Notes under the pieces: model-generated
What the model was told of the DNA's origin: nothing
The model's input: the letters and a program-made list of their open reading frames with translations, nothing else
The model's database searches: none
Assembly (NCBI RefSeq): GCF_036226525.1
Contig: NZ_CP108487.1
Location: 372,001 to 436,000 of the forward strand
DNA: 64,000 bases
Direction: 5' to 3'
From: Kribbella sp. NBC_01245
GTDB taxonomy: Bacteria; Actinomycetota; Actinomycetes; Propionibacteriales; Kribbellaceae
Translations under genes and position numbers: made by a program
Shown here: piece by piece, positions 25,602 through 37,624 of the stretch
Layout: each line of letters starts with the position of its first letter
Numbering within the stretch: the stretch's first letter is position 1

Positions 25602-26616
25602 CTGCCAGATCCGGTGGTGGTTCGAGGCGTGGCCAGCGCGAGGAGGTAGCCGGGTCCTCGGTACGCCAGAGGATCGGTTCACCGCCTCGGCGGACGCCCC
25701 TCGCGAACGCCTGCCACATCCGGCGTACAAGCTCGGCCGGCTCGTTGACGGCGTCTTCCCAGCCGAAGCGAACAAGCTCGGCGCCCCGCGCGGCAAGGCG
25801 CTGCTCTCGATGGAAGGCCGCCCGATGCAGACGACGCCGCTCGGCCGCACTGGCCGCTTCGAATTTGGCCAGGCCGTCGGCCTCTGCATGGGTCCGGAAT
25901 TGGGGCCACCAGAAGTCGGTGCGCTCCGGCATCCACTGGTGACCATCCCAGAAGCGCGCCTGCAGAACGGGTGGCGGGATACCTGCCTCTGCGAAGACCG
26001 CCCGCGCAATCGACTCAAGGGCGGACTCTGCCCGCGGATCGCCTAGACCGATGGCCGCCTTTGCCCGCCTCACCCCAGGCCAACCGCGCTGGCGATCGAG
26101 AACCTCGTCGAGCTCTGCGCGGGTGACCATGACGTCCAGCGCGTGATCGATCACCACCAGCGCCTCTCTCAGCGGTAGCTGCCTCGCGAGGTCGACAACA
26201 GTCCGGGCCGGCGTGGTCATCGGCATTCCGTCCAGGCAGACCAGCGGGTCTTCGATCGCCGCGACGCGATGCTGGCGGACATCGAGCGGATCGATGCGGA
26301 GTTGCCGGAGTACGACGTCCGGTCCACCATCCGCACGGCCAATGCCCACTGGCCTGGTCAGCCATACCCGGCGTTCGGACTTGGGAGTTGCGGTCCACGT
26401 GCGAAGGCCGCTCAGGTGGGCCGCGCTGAAGTGACTGAAGACCGATCCGGGATGAGCGGACTGAGCACACAGCATCCGCGCCGCCTCCGATTCGAACGCG
26501 CCGCTGACGTACCGGTCACCAAAATGATGAAGGCCGCCGTTACGGGCCAGCCGCTTGATGTCGCTGTCGGAGAGGCCGAGCCGATGCAGGTCTCGACGAC
26601 GCAGCGGACGGTTCAT
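25594..26616 (-). CDS. AbiEi-type HTH plus DUF559/PDDEXK-like nuclease-fold protein
   Basis: About 340 residues from ATG 26616. The N-terminus resembles the AbiEi antitoxin-type winged helix ('RRRDLHRLGLSDSDIKRLAR...'), the middle the usual linker ('TTPARTVVDLARQLPLREAL'), and the C-terminus a very-short-patch-repair/DUF559-like fold ('MPERTDFWWPQFRTHAEADG', then 'HREQRLAARGAELVRFGWED'). No partner toxin gene is adjacent. Such proteins are multi-copy in actinobacteria and their role is unknown. An in-frame start at 26727 would reach hairpin copy 2. The gene lies exactly between two copies of one hairpin element. Confidence 0.72.
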   Translation of the reverse strand: MNRPLRRRDLHRLGLSDSDIKRLARNGGLHHFGDRYVSGAFESEAARMLCAQSAHPGSVFSHFSAAHLSGLRTWTATPKSERRVWLTRPVGIGRADGGPDVVLRQLRIDPLDVRQHRVAAIEDPLVCLDGMPMTTPARTVVDLARQLPLREALVVIDHALDVMVTRAELDEVLDRQRGWPGVRRAKAAIGLGDPRAESALESIARAVFAEAGIPPPVLQARFWDGHQWMPERTDFWWPQFRTHAEADGLAKFEAASAAERRRLHRAAFHREQRLAARGAELVRFGWEDAVNEPAELVRRMWQAFARGVRRGGEPILWRTEDPATSSRWPRLEPPPDLAAS

Positions 26617-26727
26617 CGCGATCACGAGCCGCCGCCTGGTCGTCTGATCGAGCCGGTGCACGCGCCGATCCTGCCCCGCCCAGCACTCCACCGCACCCCA
26701 CCCGCTGCTCACCTGTGGATAACCCAT

Positions 26728-26784
26728 CTTCCTGAGCGGACTGGACGTCTTAAGGCCCTGAAAACGTCCAGTCCGCTCGGGAAG
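26728..26784. repeat. hairpin element, copy 2 (24-nt arms)
   Basis: Arms 26728-26751 and 26761-26784 around the loop AAGGCCCTG, with two mismatches in the stem. The stem can be extended by AT/AT on each side. It is about 90% identical to copy 1 and in the same orientation. It lies upstream of the AbiEi-like gene, and a TGTGGATAA nonamer (26714-26722) abuts it. Confidence 0.85.
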
Positions 26785-26833
26785 ATGGCGCTAGCGCGAG
26801 CTGTGCAGCGGCCGGGCATTAGGCTCTCGGTTC

Positions 26834-27532
26834 ATGCTTGAGGACTGGCTCGTGGCTATTGGTGCTGCCGTGGTTTGCGGGGGCGCTGCGTATTTTCTCG
26901 GGCCGTGGTTGTTCAAGCGCATCCCTGAGCCCGAGTTGGACGAGGGCGATACCAAGCTCGCGTACCGGGCATTGGCCACACGTCGTACGGCGGTCTGGTG
27001 TGGGATCACGGGGGTCGTTAGTGGGGGAGTGCTCGGGGCCAGCCTCGGGTGGTCCGCGCCGTTGGCCGCTTGGCTCGCATTGGCCGTCTCCGGATCTGTG
27101 CTCGGCTATGTCGATCTGCGGACGCGGTTCCTGCCTTCGGCCATCATCTGGCCCACGTACGTCGTGGTCGCGCTCTTGCTGCTCGCGGCCTCCGCAGGCT
27201 CGGGCGATTGGAGTGCGTTCGTCAGAGCGGTTGTAGCGGCAGTCGTCGGGTTCGTCGTCTTCTACCTGTTGTGGTGGGTCTATCCCGCCGGAATCGGCTT
27301 CGGCGACGTACGCCTGTCCGGACTACTTAGTGGCGCCCTCGGCTGGCTCGGCTGGAGCCACGCGATCGTCGGCGTGTACGGCGGCTTCGTGCTCGGCGCG
27401 ATTCTCGGGGTCGCGCTGACGGTCACGAAGGTCTTCGACCGCAAAGCCTTCGCGTTCGGCCCGTTCATGCTCGCCGGCGCCCTAGCCGGCGTCGTCTTCG
27501 GCGGCCCGCTGGCCCGCGTCTACTTGGGCTGA
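26834..27532 (+). CDS. prepilin peptidase, A24 family, without methylase domain
   Basis: A 232-residue integral membrane aspartyl protease with about seven transmembrane segments. The two catalytic Asp residues are visible in 'GYVDLRTRFLP' and 'GIGFGDVRLSG' (the GxGD motif). The N-terminal Cys-containing methyltransferase domain of classical PilD is absent. It cleaves type IV pilin/Tad-type leader peptides. In Streptomyces-type genomes this gene sits between aroE and aroC, so it belongs to the conserved backbone. Its end overlaps the convergent XRE gene by 13 bases. Confidence 0.88.
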   Translation: MLEDWLVAIGAAVVCGGAAYFLGPWLFKRIPEPELDEGDTKLAYRALATRRTAVWCGITGVVSGGVLGASLGWSAPLAAWLALAVSGSVLGYVDLRTRFLPSAIIWPTYVVVALLLLAASAGSGDWSAFVRAVVAAVVGFVVFYLLWWVYPAGIGFGDVRLSGLLSGALGWLGWSHAIVGVYGGFVLGAILGVALTVTKVFDRKAFAFGPFMLAGALAGVVFGGPLARVYLG

Positions 27533-28392
27533 CTCTCCAGGGTGGTCGCCGCCCAGCTGGCCAGGAGGTCGAGTGCGTCCTGCGACGGCGAGCCTGGTTC
27601 GGCGGTGTAGGCGACGAGGTTCTGACCGGGATCGGCCGGCAGTGGCATGGACTCGAAGGCCAGGTCGAGATCACCGACCACCGGGTGGTGGATCAGCTTG
27701 AGGCCGTGGGTGTGGATCCGGACATTGTGGGCGGCCCACCGAACGCTGAATTCCTCGCTGCGGGTGGATAGCTCGCCGATCAGGTCCGACAGTTGCCGGT
27801 CGTACGGATCTCGGCCGACCTCGGCGCGCAGGATGGCGACGATGTCATTGGCGACGCTGTCCCATTCGCGGTAGAACTCGGTGGCCTTCGGGTCTAGGAA
27901 GGCGAACCGCGCGTTGTTGGCCGAGGTGTGGAACAGCGCGCTCCCGAGGGCGTTCGCGGCCAGGATGTCGAGTCGGCCGTTGAGCACCAGGGCCGGTGTC
28001 CCGGTCATCGAGTCGAGGATGCGTTGCACCGTGGGGCGGACCCGCTGGCGGCTGGGCCGGCGGCGCGGCGGGCGACGCGTGCTGCCGACGGCGCGGAGCA
28101 GGTCGAGCAAGTGCATGCGCTCGGCCTCGTCGAGTTGGAGCGCGTGCGCGATCCCCTCGATGACGCCTTCGGACAGGCCGGTGGCGTTGCCGCGCTCGAG
28201 CCGGACGTAGTACTCGGTCGAAATGCCGGCCAGCAGAGCGACCTCTTCGCGACGCAGTCCCGCGACCCGACGGCGGGCGCCGCCGTAGATCGGCAGCCCA
28301 GCCTGCTCGGGGCTGATCCGGGCCCGCCGGGTGCTGAGGAACTCCCGGATCTCGATCCGGACGTCGTCACGGATGTCCCCGTTGGCTGCCAT
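27520..28392 (-). CDS. XRE-family regulator with MmyB-like ligand domain
   Basis: About 290 residues: an N-terminal helix-turn-helix ('LRREEVALLAGISTEYYVRLERG') followed by the MmyB-like PAS-type ligand-binding domain ('ILDSMTGTPALVLNGRLDIL...ANALGSALF'). ATG 28392 has GGAAAAC just upstream; a GTG at 28401 is the alternative. It is divergent from two SDR genes, a very common actinobacterial pairing in which the regulator represses the oxidoreductases. Confidence 0.9.
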   Translation of the reverse strand: MAANGDIRDDVRIEIREFLSTRRARISPEQAGLPIYGGARRRVAGLRREEVALLAGISTEYYVRLERGNATGLSEGVIEGIAHALQLDEAERMHLLDLLRAVGSTRRPPRRRPSRQRVRPTVQRILDSMTGTPALVLNGRLDILAANALGSALFHTSANNARFAFLDPKATEFYREWDSVANDIVAILRAEVGRDPYDRQLSDLIGELSTRSEEFSVRWAAHNVRIHTHGLKLIHHPVVGDLDLAFESMPLPADPGQNLVAYTAEPGSPSQDALDLLASWAATTLESQPK

Positions 28393-28422
28393 GTTTTCCA
28401 CTGTAACGACGGATTCGCCAGG

Positions 28423-28439
28423 CTGGGGGTCACTCCCAG
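28423..28439. promoter_or_regulatory. operator candidate CTGGG-N7-CCCAG
   Basis: A hyphenated palindrome (CTGGGGGTCACTCCCAG) in the divergent gap, 31 bases from the XRE start and about 107 bases before the first SDR gene. Its position suggests the site of the MmyB-type regulator (inference). Confidence 0.45.
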
Positions 28440-28545
28440 TACCCCTCTGACAGAGTCTCCCGCCGGTCCGCGCCGACTGGTCTGCTGGGCATTGCCACCG
28501 CTGAACGACGCGGTGTTCACAGCAACCAGAGGGACGTGCACTCGC

Positions 28546-29385
28546 ATGGCAGACAAGAAGGTTTGGTTCATTACCGGCGCCGGTCGCGGCCTGGGCGTCG
28601 ATATCGTGAAAGCCGCGCTGGCCGTCGGTGACGCCGTGGTCGCCACCGGGCGCAACGTCGAGCGGGTTGGTGCCGCGCTCGGATCACACGACGAGCTCCT
28701 CGTCGTCCAGCTCGACGTCACCAACCCGGCCGACGCCGAGGCCGCCACCCGTGCCGCAGTCGACCGGTTCGGCCGGATCGACGTACTGGTGAACAACGCG
28801 GCCAATTTTCATGCCGGCTTCTTCGAGGAGGTCAGCCCGGCGGAGTTCCGGGCGCAGCTCGAGTCCACCTTCTTCGGCCCGGTGAACGTCACCCGCGCGG
28901 TGCTGCCCGTCCTGCGCGCCCAACGCGCCGGTCTGGTCGTGACGATCTCGTCGACCGCGGGCCTCACGGGCGGGGAGTTCTATAGCGGGTATGCCGCCGC
29001 CAAGTTCGGCGTGGAGGGCTGGATGGAGTCGCTGCGGCCCGAGGTCGCGCCGTTCGGCATCCACACGATGCTCGTCGAGCCGGGCTTCTTCCGTACCGAG
29101 TTGCTGTCGCCGGAGTCCACGAAGTACGCCGAGTCGACGATTGACGACTACGCCGAGCGGACGAAGCAGACCATTGCCGGTTGGCAGAGCATGGACGGCC
29201 AGCAGGGCGGCGATCCCGCCAAGCTCGCCGCCGCCCTGATCCAGGTCGCGGGCCAGGACGAACCGCCGCTGCGCTTCGCCGCCGGCGCCGACGCCATCGC
29301 GACCTTCGAGCAAAAGGCCCAGCAACTCCTCGACCAGGCCAACGCCTACCGCCCCCTATCCACCAACCTCGCCTTCGATGCCTGA
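28546..29385 (+). CDS. SDR-family oxidoreductase
   Basis: A 279-residue classical short-chain dehydrogenase. The cofactor site is 'FITGAGRGLG' near residue 8, then 'NNAA', and the catalytic residues are Ser in 'ISSTAG' and 'YAAAK'. 'TGRN' after strand 2 suggests NADP preference. Its 3' end overlaps the next SDR gene by eight bases. Likely under the divergent XRE/MmyB regulator. Substrate unknown. Confidence 0.9.
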   Translation: MADKKVWFITGAGRGLGVDIVKAALAVGDAVVATGRNVERVGAALGSHDELLVVQLDVTNPADAEAATRAAVDRFGRIDVLVNNAANFHAGFFEEVSPAEFRAQLESTFFGPVNVTRAVLPVLRAQRAGLVVTISSTAGLTGGEFYSGYAAAKFGVEGWMESLRPEVAPFGIHTMLVEPGFFRTELLSPESTKYAESTIDDYAERTKQTIAGWQSMDGQQGGDPAKLAAALIQVAGQDEPPLRFAAGADAIATFEQKAQQLLDQANAYRPLSTNLAFDA

Positions 29386-30154
29386 GATGACGACGTCAAA
29401 ACTGACCGGAACCGTTGCTCTCGTCACCGGTGCGAGCAGCGGCATCGGCGCCGCCACTGCCCGCCTCCTCGCCGAATACGGCGCCGCCGTTGCACTCGTC
29501 GCCCGCCGCAAGGATCGACTGGAAGAGCTTGCCGCCGACATCGAGAAGGCCGGCGGCACCGCCCTCGTGGCGGCAGCCGACATCACCGACCGCGCCCAGG
29601 CCGAGGCGGCCGTTCAACAAGCCGTTGAACGATTCGGCCGGCTGGACACACTCGTCAACAACGCGGGCCTGATGCTGCTGGGCCCAGTCGTCGGCGCGGA
29701 TGTCGAGGAGTGGGAGCGGATGCTCGCCATCAACGTCAACGGACTGCTCTACACCACCCGCGCCGCGCTCCCGCACCTGCTGAAAGCCGCCGAGGATGGT
29801 CCACGACGGGTCGCCGACATCGTCAACATCAGCTCGATCGCCGGCCGCGTCGCCTGGAACGGGTACGGCGTCTACAACCTGACCAAGTTCGGCGTGAACG
29901 GGTTCACCGAGTCGCTGCGCCAAGAGGTCACCCAGCGGCACGTGCGCGTCGGCGTACTCGAGCCCGGCGGAGTGGACACCGAACTGGGCTCGCACAACAA
30001 GCCCGAGGTTCGCAACGAGATGATCGATCCGTTCTACGAGCAGACCGAAGTCCTTGCTCCGCAGGACATTGCCGACGGCGTCGCCTACATGGTCACTCGG
30101 CCCCGCCACGCTGCCGTCGCAGAGCTATGGATCATGCCCACCGACCAGTCATGA
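29378..30154 (+). CDS. SDR-family oxidoreductase
   Basis: A 258-residue classical SDR with 'LVTGASSGIGAATARLLAEY', 'NNAG', the active-site Ser in 'NISSIAG' and 'YNLTK'. It resembles NADP(+)-dependent serine/3-hydroxy acid dehydrogenase-type SDRs ('ARRKDRLEELA'). It overlaps the preceding SDR and the convergent ADP-ribosylglycohydrolase by a few bases. ATG 29387 is an alternative start that avoids the first overlap. Confidence 0.9.
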   Translation: MPEMTTSKLTGTVALVTGASSGIGAATARLLAEYGAAVALVARRKDRLEELAADIEKAGGTALVAAADITDRAQAEAAVQQAVERFGRLDTLVNNAGLMLLGPVVGADVEEWERMLAINVNGLLYTTRAALPHLLKAAEDGPRRVADIVNISSIAGRVAWNGYGVYNLTKFGVNGFTESLRQEVTQRHVRVGVLEPGGVDTELGSHNKPEVRNEMIDPFYEQTEVLAPQDIADGVAYMVTRPRHAAVAELWIMPTDQS

Positions 30155-31216
30155 GCCGGGATAGCGCTCCACCCACTCCGGGGTGTGGTTGGGGGCGGTG
30201 AACTCGAGGACGAGGTCGTCGGCGAGTTGGCAGATGGCGGCGCGGCCTTCGACGGTTGCGGCCAGGTCGGGCGGGAGGGCGGACTCGCCGTGGAGGGCGC
30301 CGAGGATGTTGCCGCAGATCGCGCCGGTCGAGTCGCTGTCGCCGGAATGCGTGACCGCGAGGGCCAGCGCGTCGAGGACTTCGTCGGGCCCGGGATGGGC
30401 GAGGGCGGCGTACAGGCCGATCGCCAGCGCCTCCTCGGCCACCCAGCCGCCGCCGAGCTGCTCGATCGCCTGGGCGGGCGCTTCCCGGGCGGCGATGATG
30501 GCGCGGCTGGTCTCGTCGTGGCCGGGGTATTCGGCCAGCAGGCCAAGCGTCCAGTCGACCGCCTTGGTGAGGTCGGCGCCTTCGACCAGCGCGCGGATCA
30601 GTACGGCCAGCGCGCCCGAGGCCAGCTTGCCGGTCGGATGGCCGTGCGTGAATCCGGCTGCCTCGGCCGCGGCGTCGAACGTCCAGCGCGGGTCGGCCTG
30701 GCCCGGCGGCAGCAGTCCGATCGGCGCGACCCGCATGACGCCGCCGCAGCCCTTCGAGTCGTTGACCGCCTGCTGACCGAGCTGGTGATTGCGGCGCGCC
30801 TCGGTCAACGCGCCGAGGCAGGTATTACCCGGCGCGCGCCGGGCGTACAGCCACTCCTCGGCCTGCAACCAGCCGTCACGAAGGCCGCCGGGAAACGGCA
30901 ACAGTTGCGTATCGAGCCACCGGTCGTAAGCGTTGTGCAGCACCGAAAGAGTGAAACCGAGCCCGCGATCGGTCCGAACGCCCGCCCGGATCATGCCCTC
31001 GGCGGTGAACAAGGTCATCTGCGTGTCGTCCGTGATCGTGCCCGGCGGCCAGCCAGGTCCACCGGATACGAACGTGCGCACCCCGTCCGGATGATCGGCC
31101 AGGATCTTCGCGAGGGGGTCGAACTCGACCGGGCCACCAAGCGCGTCACCAATCGCACCGCCGAGCAGACACCCCCGGACCTTTGCCCGGTACTCCTCGG
31201 CCGCAGCCCTTTCCAT
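30149..31216 (-). CDS. ADP-ribosylglycohydrolase (DraG/ARH-like) family protein
   Basis: A 355-residue all-helical enzyme of the ARH/DraG family. Metal-binding motifs are visible: 'GCLLGGAIGDALGGPVEF', 'TDDTQMTLF' and, near the C-terminus, 'SGDSDSTGAICGNILGALHG'. It should remove ADP-ribose from proteins or small molecules using dinuclear Mg. It stands alone, convergent with the SDR pair; no ADP-ribosyltransferase is nearby. Confidence 0.9.
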   Translation of the reverse strand: MERAAAEEYRAKVRGCLLGGAIGDALGGPVEFDPLAKILADHPDGVRTFVSGGPGWPPGTITDDTQMTLFTAEGMIRAGVRTDRGLGFTLSVLHNAYDRWLDTQLLPFPGGLRDGWLQAEEWLYARRAPGNTCLGALTEARRNHQLGQQAVNDSKGCGGVMRVAPIGLLPPGQADPRWTFDAAAEAAGFTHGHPTGKLASGALAVLIRALVEGADLTKAVDWTLGLLAEYPGHDETSRAIIAAREAPAQAIEQLGGGWVAEEALAIGLYAALAHPGPDEVLDALALAVTHSGDSDSTGAICGNILGALHGESALPPDLAATVEGRAAICQLADDLVLEFTAPNHTPEWVERYPGS

Positions 31217-31379
31217 GACGTCCTTCCGTTTGACAGACCCGCACGATGGTAGCGCCGACGCGACCCTGGCTCGGGCTCGTGCACCAGGGTGCGGGGCGTA
31301 CTGAGATCAGGAACGAGGTCCCGGTGCTACTACTGACGCAACCGGTGACCCGCGTACGACGTAAGCCAGTGCCCTGAAG

Positions 31380-31541
31380 ATGCACAAGCGCCTCTCGGCT
31401 TCACGTTTTGTCACCCTCGAAGGCTCCCGGACGCATGGCGTGTTCGGCGATCCGGAGGCCGGCTGCGCGAACGCCGTCGTGCTGAAGTACCTAGCCGACG
31501 GCAAGCTCCCTACCCCCAACATCACTTGCCAGAAGAGCTAG
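31380..31541 (+). pseudogene. C-terminal remnant of a TAP-like alpha/beta hydrolase
   Basis: The 53 codons from ATG 31380 encode MHKRLSASRFVTLEG..., then 'GCANAVVLKYLADGKLP' and 'NITCQKS'. This is the typical C-terminus of secreted SchA/TAP-type hydrolases: final strand, then CxxxAVxxYL-DGxLP and a terminal Cys. Just upstream 'EVPVLLLTQPVT' is visible in another frame with stops between, so the gene is degraded. The rest of the 390-base gap (31217-31604) shows only the aroC leader. Confidence 0.5.
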
Positions 31542-31604
31542 TCAGACGAGCCCGTAGGTGGACGGGGTGCGGGGAGTCCGGCGCAGCGTGAAAGAATCGG
31601 CCTC

Positions 31605-32794
31605 ATGCTGCGCTGGCTCACCGCCGGCGAGTCGCACGGACAAGCGCTCGTCGCCGTACTCGAAGGTCTTCCCGCAGGCGTCCAGGTCACCACAGATGAT
31701 GTGGCCGACGCCTTGGCCCGTCGTCGTCTCGGCTATGGCCGTGGCGCCCGGATGAAGTTCGAGCGGGACGAGGTGACGTTCATCGGCGGATTCCGGCATG
31801 GGCTGTCACTCGGCAGCCCGATCGCCATCCAGGTCGGTAACACCGAGTGGCCGAAGTGGGAGCAGGTGATGGCCGCGGATCCGGTGGACCCGGCGATCCT
31901 GGCCGATCTCGCCCGCAACGCGCCGCTGACCCGGCCGCGGCCCGGTCACGCCGACCTTGCGGGCATGCAGAAGTACGGCTTCGACGAGGCCCGGCCGGTG
32001 CTGGAGCGCGCGAGCGCCCGCGAGACCGCGGCCCGGGTGGCGCTCGGCGAGGTGGCGGCGCGATTCCTGAAGCAGGCGTACGGCATCACGATCGTCAGCC
32101 ACGTGGTCGAGCTCGGCACGGTCAAGGCGCCGTACGGCTCGGTGCCCACGATCGAGGACGTCGCCCGGCTCGACGAGGATCCGGTGCGCTGCCTCGACGC
32201 CGACGCGAGCAAGGCGATGGTGGCCGAGATCGACGCCGCGCAGAAGGCCGGTGACACCCTTGGCGGTGTCGTCGAGGTGGTCGTGAACGGCCTGCCGCCG
32301 GGCCTTGGCAGCTACGTGCACTGGGATCGCCGGCTCGACGCGAAACTGGCCGGCGCGCTGATGGGCATCCAGGCGATCAAGGGTGTCGAGGTCGGCGACG
32401 GCTTCGACCTGGCCCGGACGCCGGGCTCGAAGGCGCACGACGAGATCGTCAATGTCGACGGCGTGGTCCGCCGGACCAGCGGCCGCTCGGGCGGTACCGA
32501 AGGCGGGATGAGCACGGGCGAGACCCTGCGTGTGCGCGCCGCGATGAAGCCGATCGCCACCGTGCCGCGCGCGCTGCGCACGATCGACACCGCCACCGGC
32601 AAGGCCACCGCGGCGCACCACCAGCGCTCCGACGTGTGCGCCGTCCCCGCCGCGGGCATCGTGGCCGAGGCGATGGTCGCCCTGGTCATCGCGGACGCCT
32701 CGGTGGAGAAGTTCGGCGGCGACTCGGTGACCGAGACCGCGCGCAACCACCAGTCGTACCTGGACAGCCTGCCGGCCACGATCGCCGCAATCCG

Positions 32795-32798
<4 letters not shown>
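31605..32798 (+). CDS. aroC: chorismate synthase
   Basis: A 397-residue FMN-dependent enzyme making chorismate from EPSP. '[20 protein letters not shown]' is the N-terminal signature; '[12 protein letters not shown]' and '[12 protein letters not shown]' are further family motifs. It is full length. The stop overlaps aroK (ATGA), so aroC-aroK-aroB form one unit. The ATG lies 390 bases after the preceding gene. Confidence 0.97.
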
Positions 32799-36396
<3,598 letters not shown>

Positions 36397-36408
36397 CACG
36401 CTCCAAAA

Positions 36409-36454
36409 GGTTAACTCGGTTAAGACATTGACCAGGTTAACACTTTGCTAGGCT
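36409..36454 (+). promoter_or_regulatory. promoter and TetR operator, TTAAC-N3-GTTAA
   Basis: Perfect arms TTAAC (36411-36415) and GTTAA (36419-36423) form a TetR-size palindrome. A third GGTTAAC lies at 36435-36441. TTGACC (36428-36433) and TAGGCT (36449-36454, 15 bases later, six bases before the GTG) form a leaderless promoter for the TetR gene. The site can also govern the divergent helD-like gene. Confidence 0.55.
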
Positions 36455-36459
36455 GAGCT

Positions 36460-37056
36460 GTGGCCGGATTGCGGGACTTGAAACGACAGCGCACGCGCGA
36501 GGCGATCTCGTCGGCGGCGATCACTCTTTTCCTCGAGCGTGGTTTTGCCGCGGTGTCGGTGGCGGACGTTGCCGCGGCGGCACAGGTGTCGAAGCCGACC
36601 CTCTTCAAGTACTTCCCGACCAAGCAGGACCTGGCCCTCGATCGGATCGCCGACCACGAGCGCGAGGCGGCCCGCGTCGTCCGCGAACGCGAATCGGGCG
36701 AGGATCCGATTCAGGCGTTGCGTCGGCATTTCCTGGCGAACCTGGAGAGTCGCGATCCGGTGACCGGGCTCAACGACCACCCCGTAGTGCTGGCGTACCA
36801 CCGGCTCGTCTTCACCACGCCAGAACTCGCGAGCCGCGTGCTCGACCTCGTCGTACAGGATGAGGAAGCGCTCGCCGAGAGCCTTATCGAGACCTATGGC
36901 GAGTTGGCCGCCAACGTGCGGGCCGCACAAGTCGTCGCGACCCAGCGAGTGCTTGCCCGGCGCAATTGGCAGGCGCTGGCCGACGGTTCGACCGCCGCCG
37001 AGCGCTATCCGGTGGCTGTCACGGAGGCATCCGAAGGGTTCGACCTACTAGGCTGA
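36460..37056 (+). CDS. TetR-family regulator
   Basis: A 198-residue protein. The N-terminal domain ('[20 protein letters not shown]', then '[24 protein letters not shown]') is a standard TetR helix-turn-helix. The C-terminal domain resembles mycofactocin/AcrR-like members with '[20 protein letters not shown]'. The GTG at 36460 directly follows a -10 hexamer. It is divergent from the HelD-like gene with a shared palindrome, so it may control that gene. aroQ starts five bases after its stop. Confidence 0.9.
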   Translation: MAGLRDLKRQRTREAISSAAITLFLERGFAAVSVADVAAAAQVSKPTLFKYFPTKQDLALDRIADHEREAARVVRERESGEDPIQALRRHFLANLESRDPVTGLNDHPVVLAYHRLVFTTPELASRVLDLVVQDEEALAESLIETYGELAANVRAAQVVATQRVLARRNWQALADGSTAAERYPVAVTEASEGFDLLG

Positions 37057-37060
37057 TGGC

Positions 37061-37501
37061 GTGACGGAACTGCGCAAGGTGCTAGTGCTGAACGGGCCGA
37101 ATCTGGGCCGGCTGGGGTCGCGGGAGCCGGACGTGTACGGCGCGACGACGTTCGCCGACCTGGTCGCCGACTGCGAGAAGACCGGGGCCGAGCTCGGGCT
37201 GCAGGTCGAGGTGCGGCAGACGGACGACGAGGCCGAGCTGGTCGGCTGGTTGCACGAAGCGGCCGATGGCCGGGTGCCGGTGGTGCTCAATCCGGCGGCG
37301 TTCACGCACTACTCGTACGCCCTCCGGGACGCTTGCGCCCAGCGCACGGCCGCCCTGATCGAGGTGCACATCAGCAACCCGGCGGCCCGCGAGGAGTTCC
37401 GGCACAACAGCGTCGTCAGCGCGGTCGCCAACGGCACGATCGCCGGTTTCGGCCTCGACTCCTACCGCCTGGCCCTGCGCGCCATCACGACGCTGCCCTG
37501 A
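37061..37501 (+). CDS. aroQ: 3-dehydroquinate dehydratase, type II
   Basis: A 146-residue dodecameric-type enzyme. '[21 protein letters not shown]' carries the catalytic Tyr of the lid loop (given to 20 residues: [19 protein letters not shown]), '[15 protein letters not shown]' the Asn, and '[17 protein letters not shown]' the catalytic His. It converts 3-dehydroquinate to 3-dehydroshikimate. The GTG start lies five bases after the TetR gene, whose insertion separates aroQ from aroB. Confidence 0.95.
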   Translation: MTELRKVLVLNGPNLGRLGSREPDVYGATTFADLVADCEKTGAELGLQVEVRQTDDEAELVGWLHEAADGRVPVVLNPAAFTHYSYALRDACAQRTAALIEVHISNPAAREEFRHNSVVSAVANGTIAGFGLDSYRLALRAITTLP

Positions 37502-37502
37502 C

Positions 37503-37522
37503 CTGCCGGGGGTTGCCGGCAG
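37503..37522 (+). terminator. short GC hairpin after aroQ
   Basis: Arms CTGCCGG (37503-37509) and CCGGCAG (37516-37522) pair perfectly two bases after the aroQ stop. No T-tract follows, as is common in actinobacteria, so termination is plausible but unproven. Confidence 0.35.
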
Positions 37523-37624
37523 AAGGCCTTTAAGGCTTCCTGAAGGCTTGGCCGGAGGATTGTTGACGAGTCGATGTCTGAGACTCCGAACCGTCTACGC
37601 CACGCTCTTGGGGGAGTGAAAGTT

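Noticed and set aside
26714-26722. Functional DnaA box TGTGGATAA
   Set aside because: An exact nonamer, but isolated; one match in 64 kb is not unexpected.
25545-26786. Insertion sequence around the AbiEi-like gene
   Set aside because: The flanking elements are hairpins in direct orientation rather than terminal inverted repeats, and no transposase is encoded.
30149-31216. Antiphage or toxin-linked ADP-ribosylation system
   Set aside because: Only the hydrolase is present; no ADP-ribosyltransferase or macrodomain partner is nearby, so a system call is unsupported.
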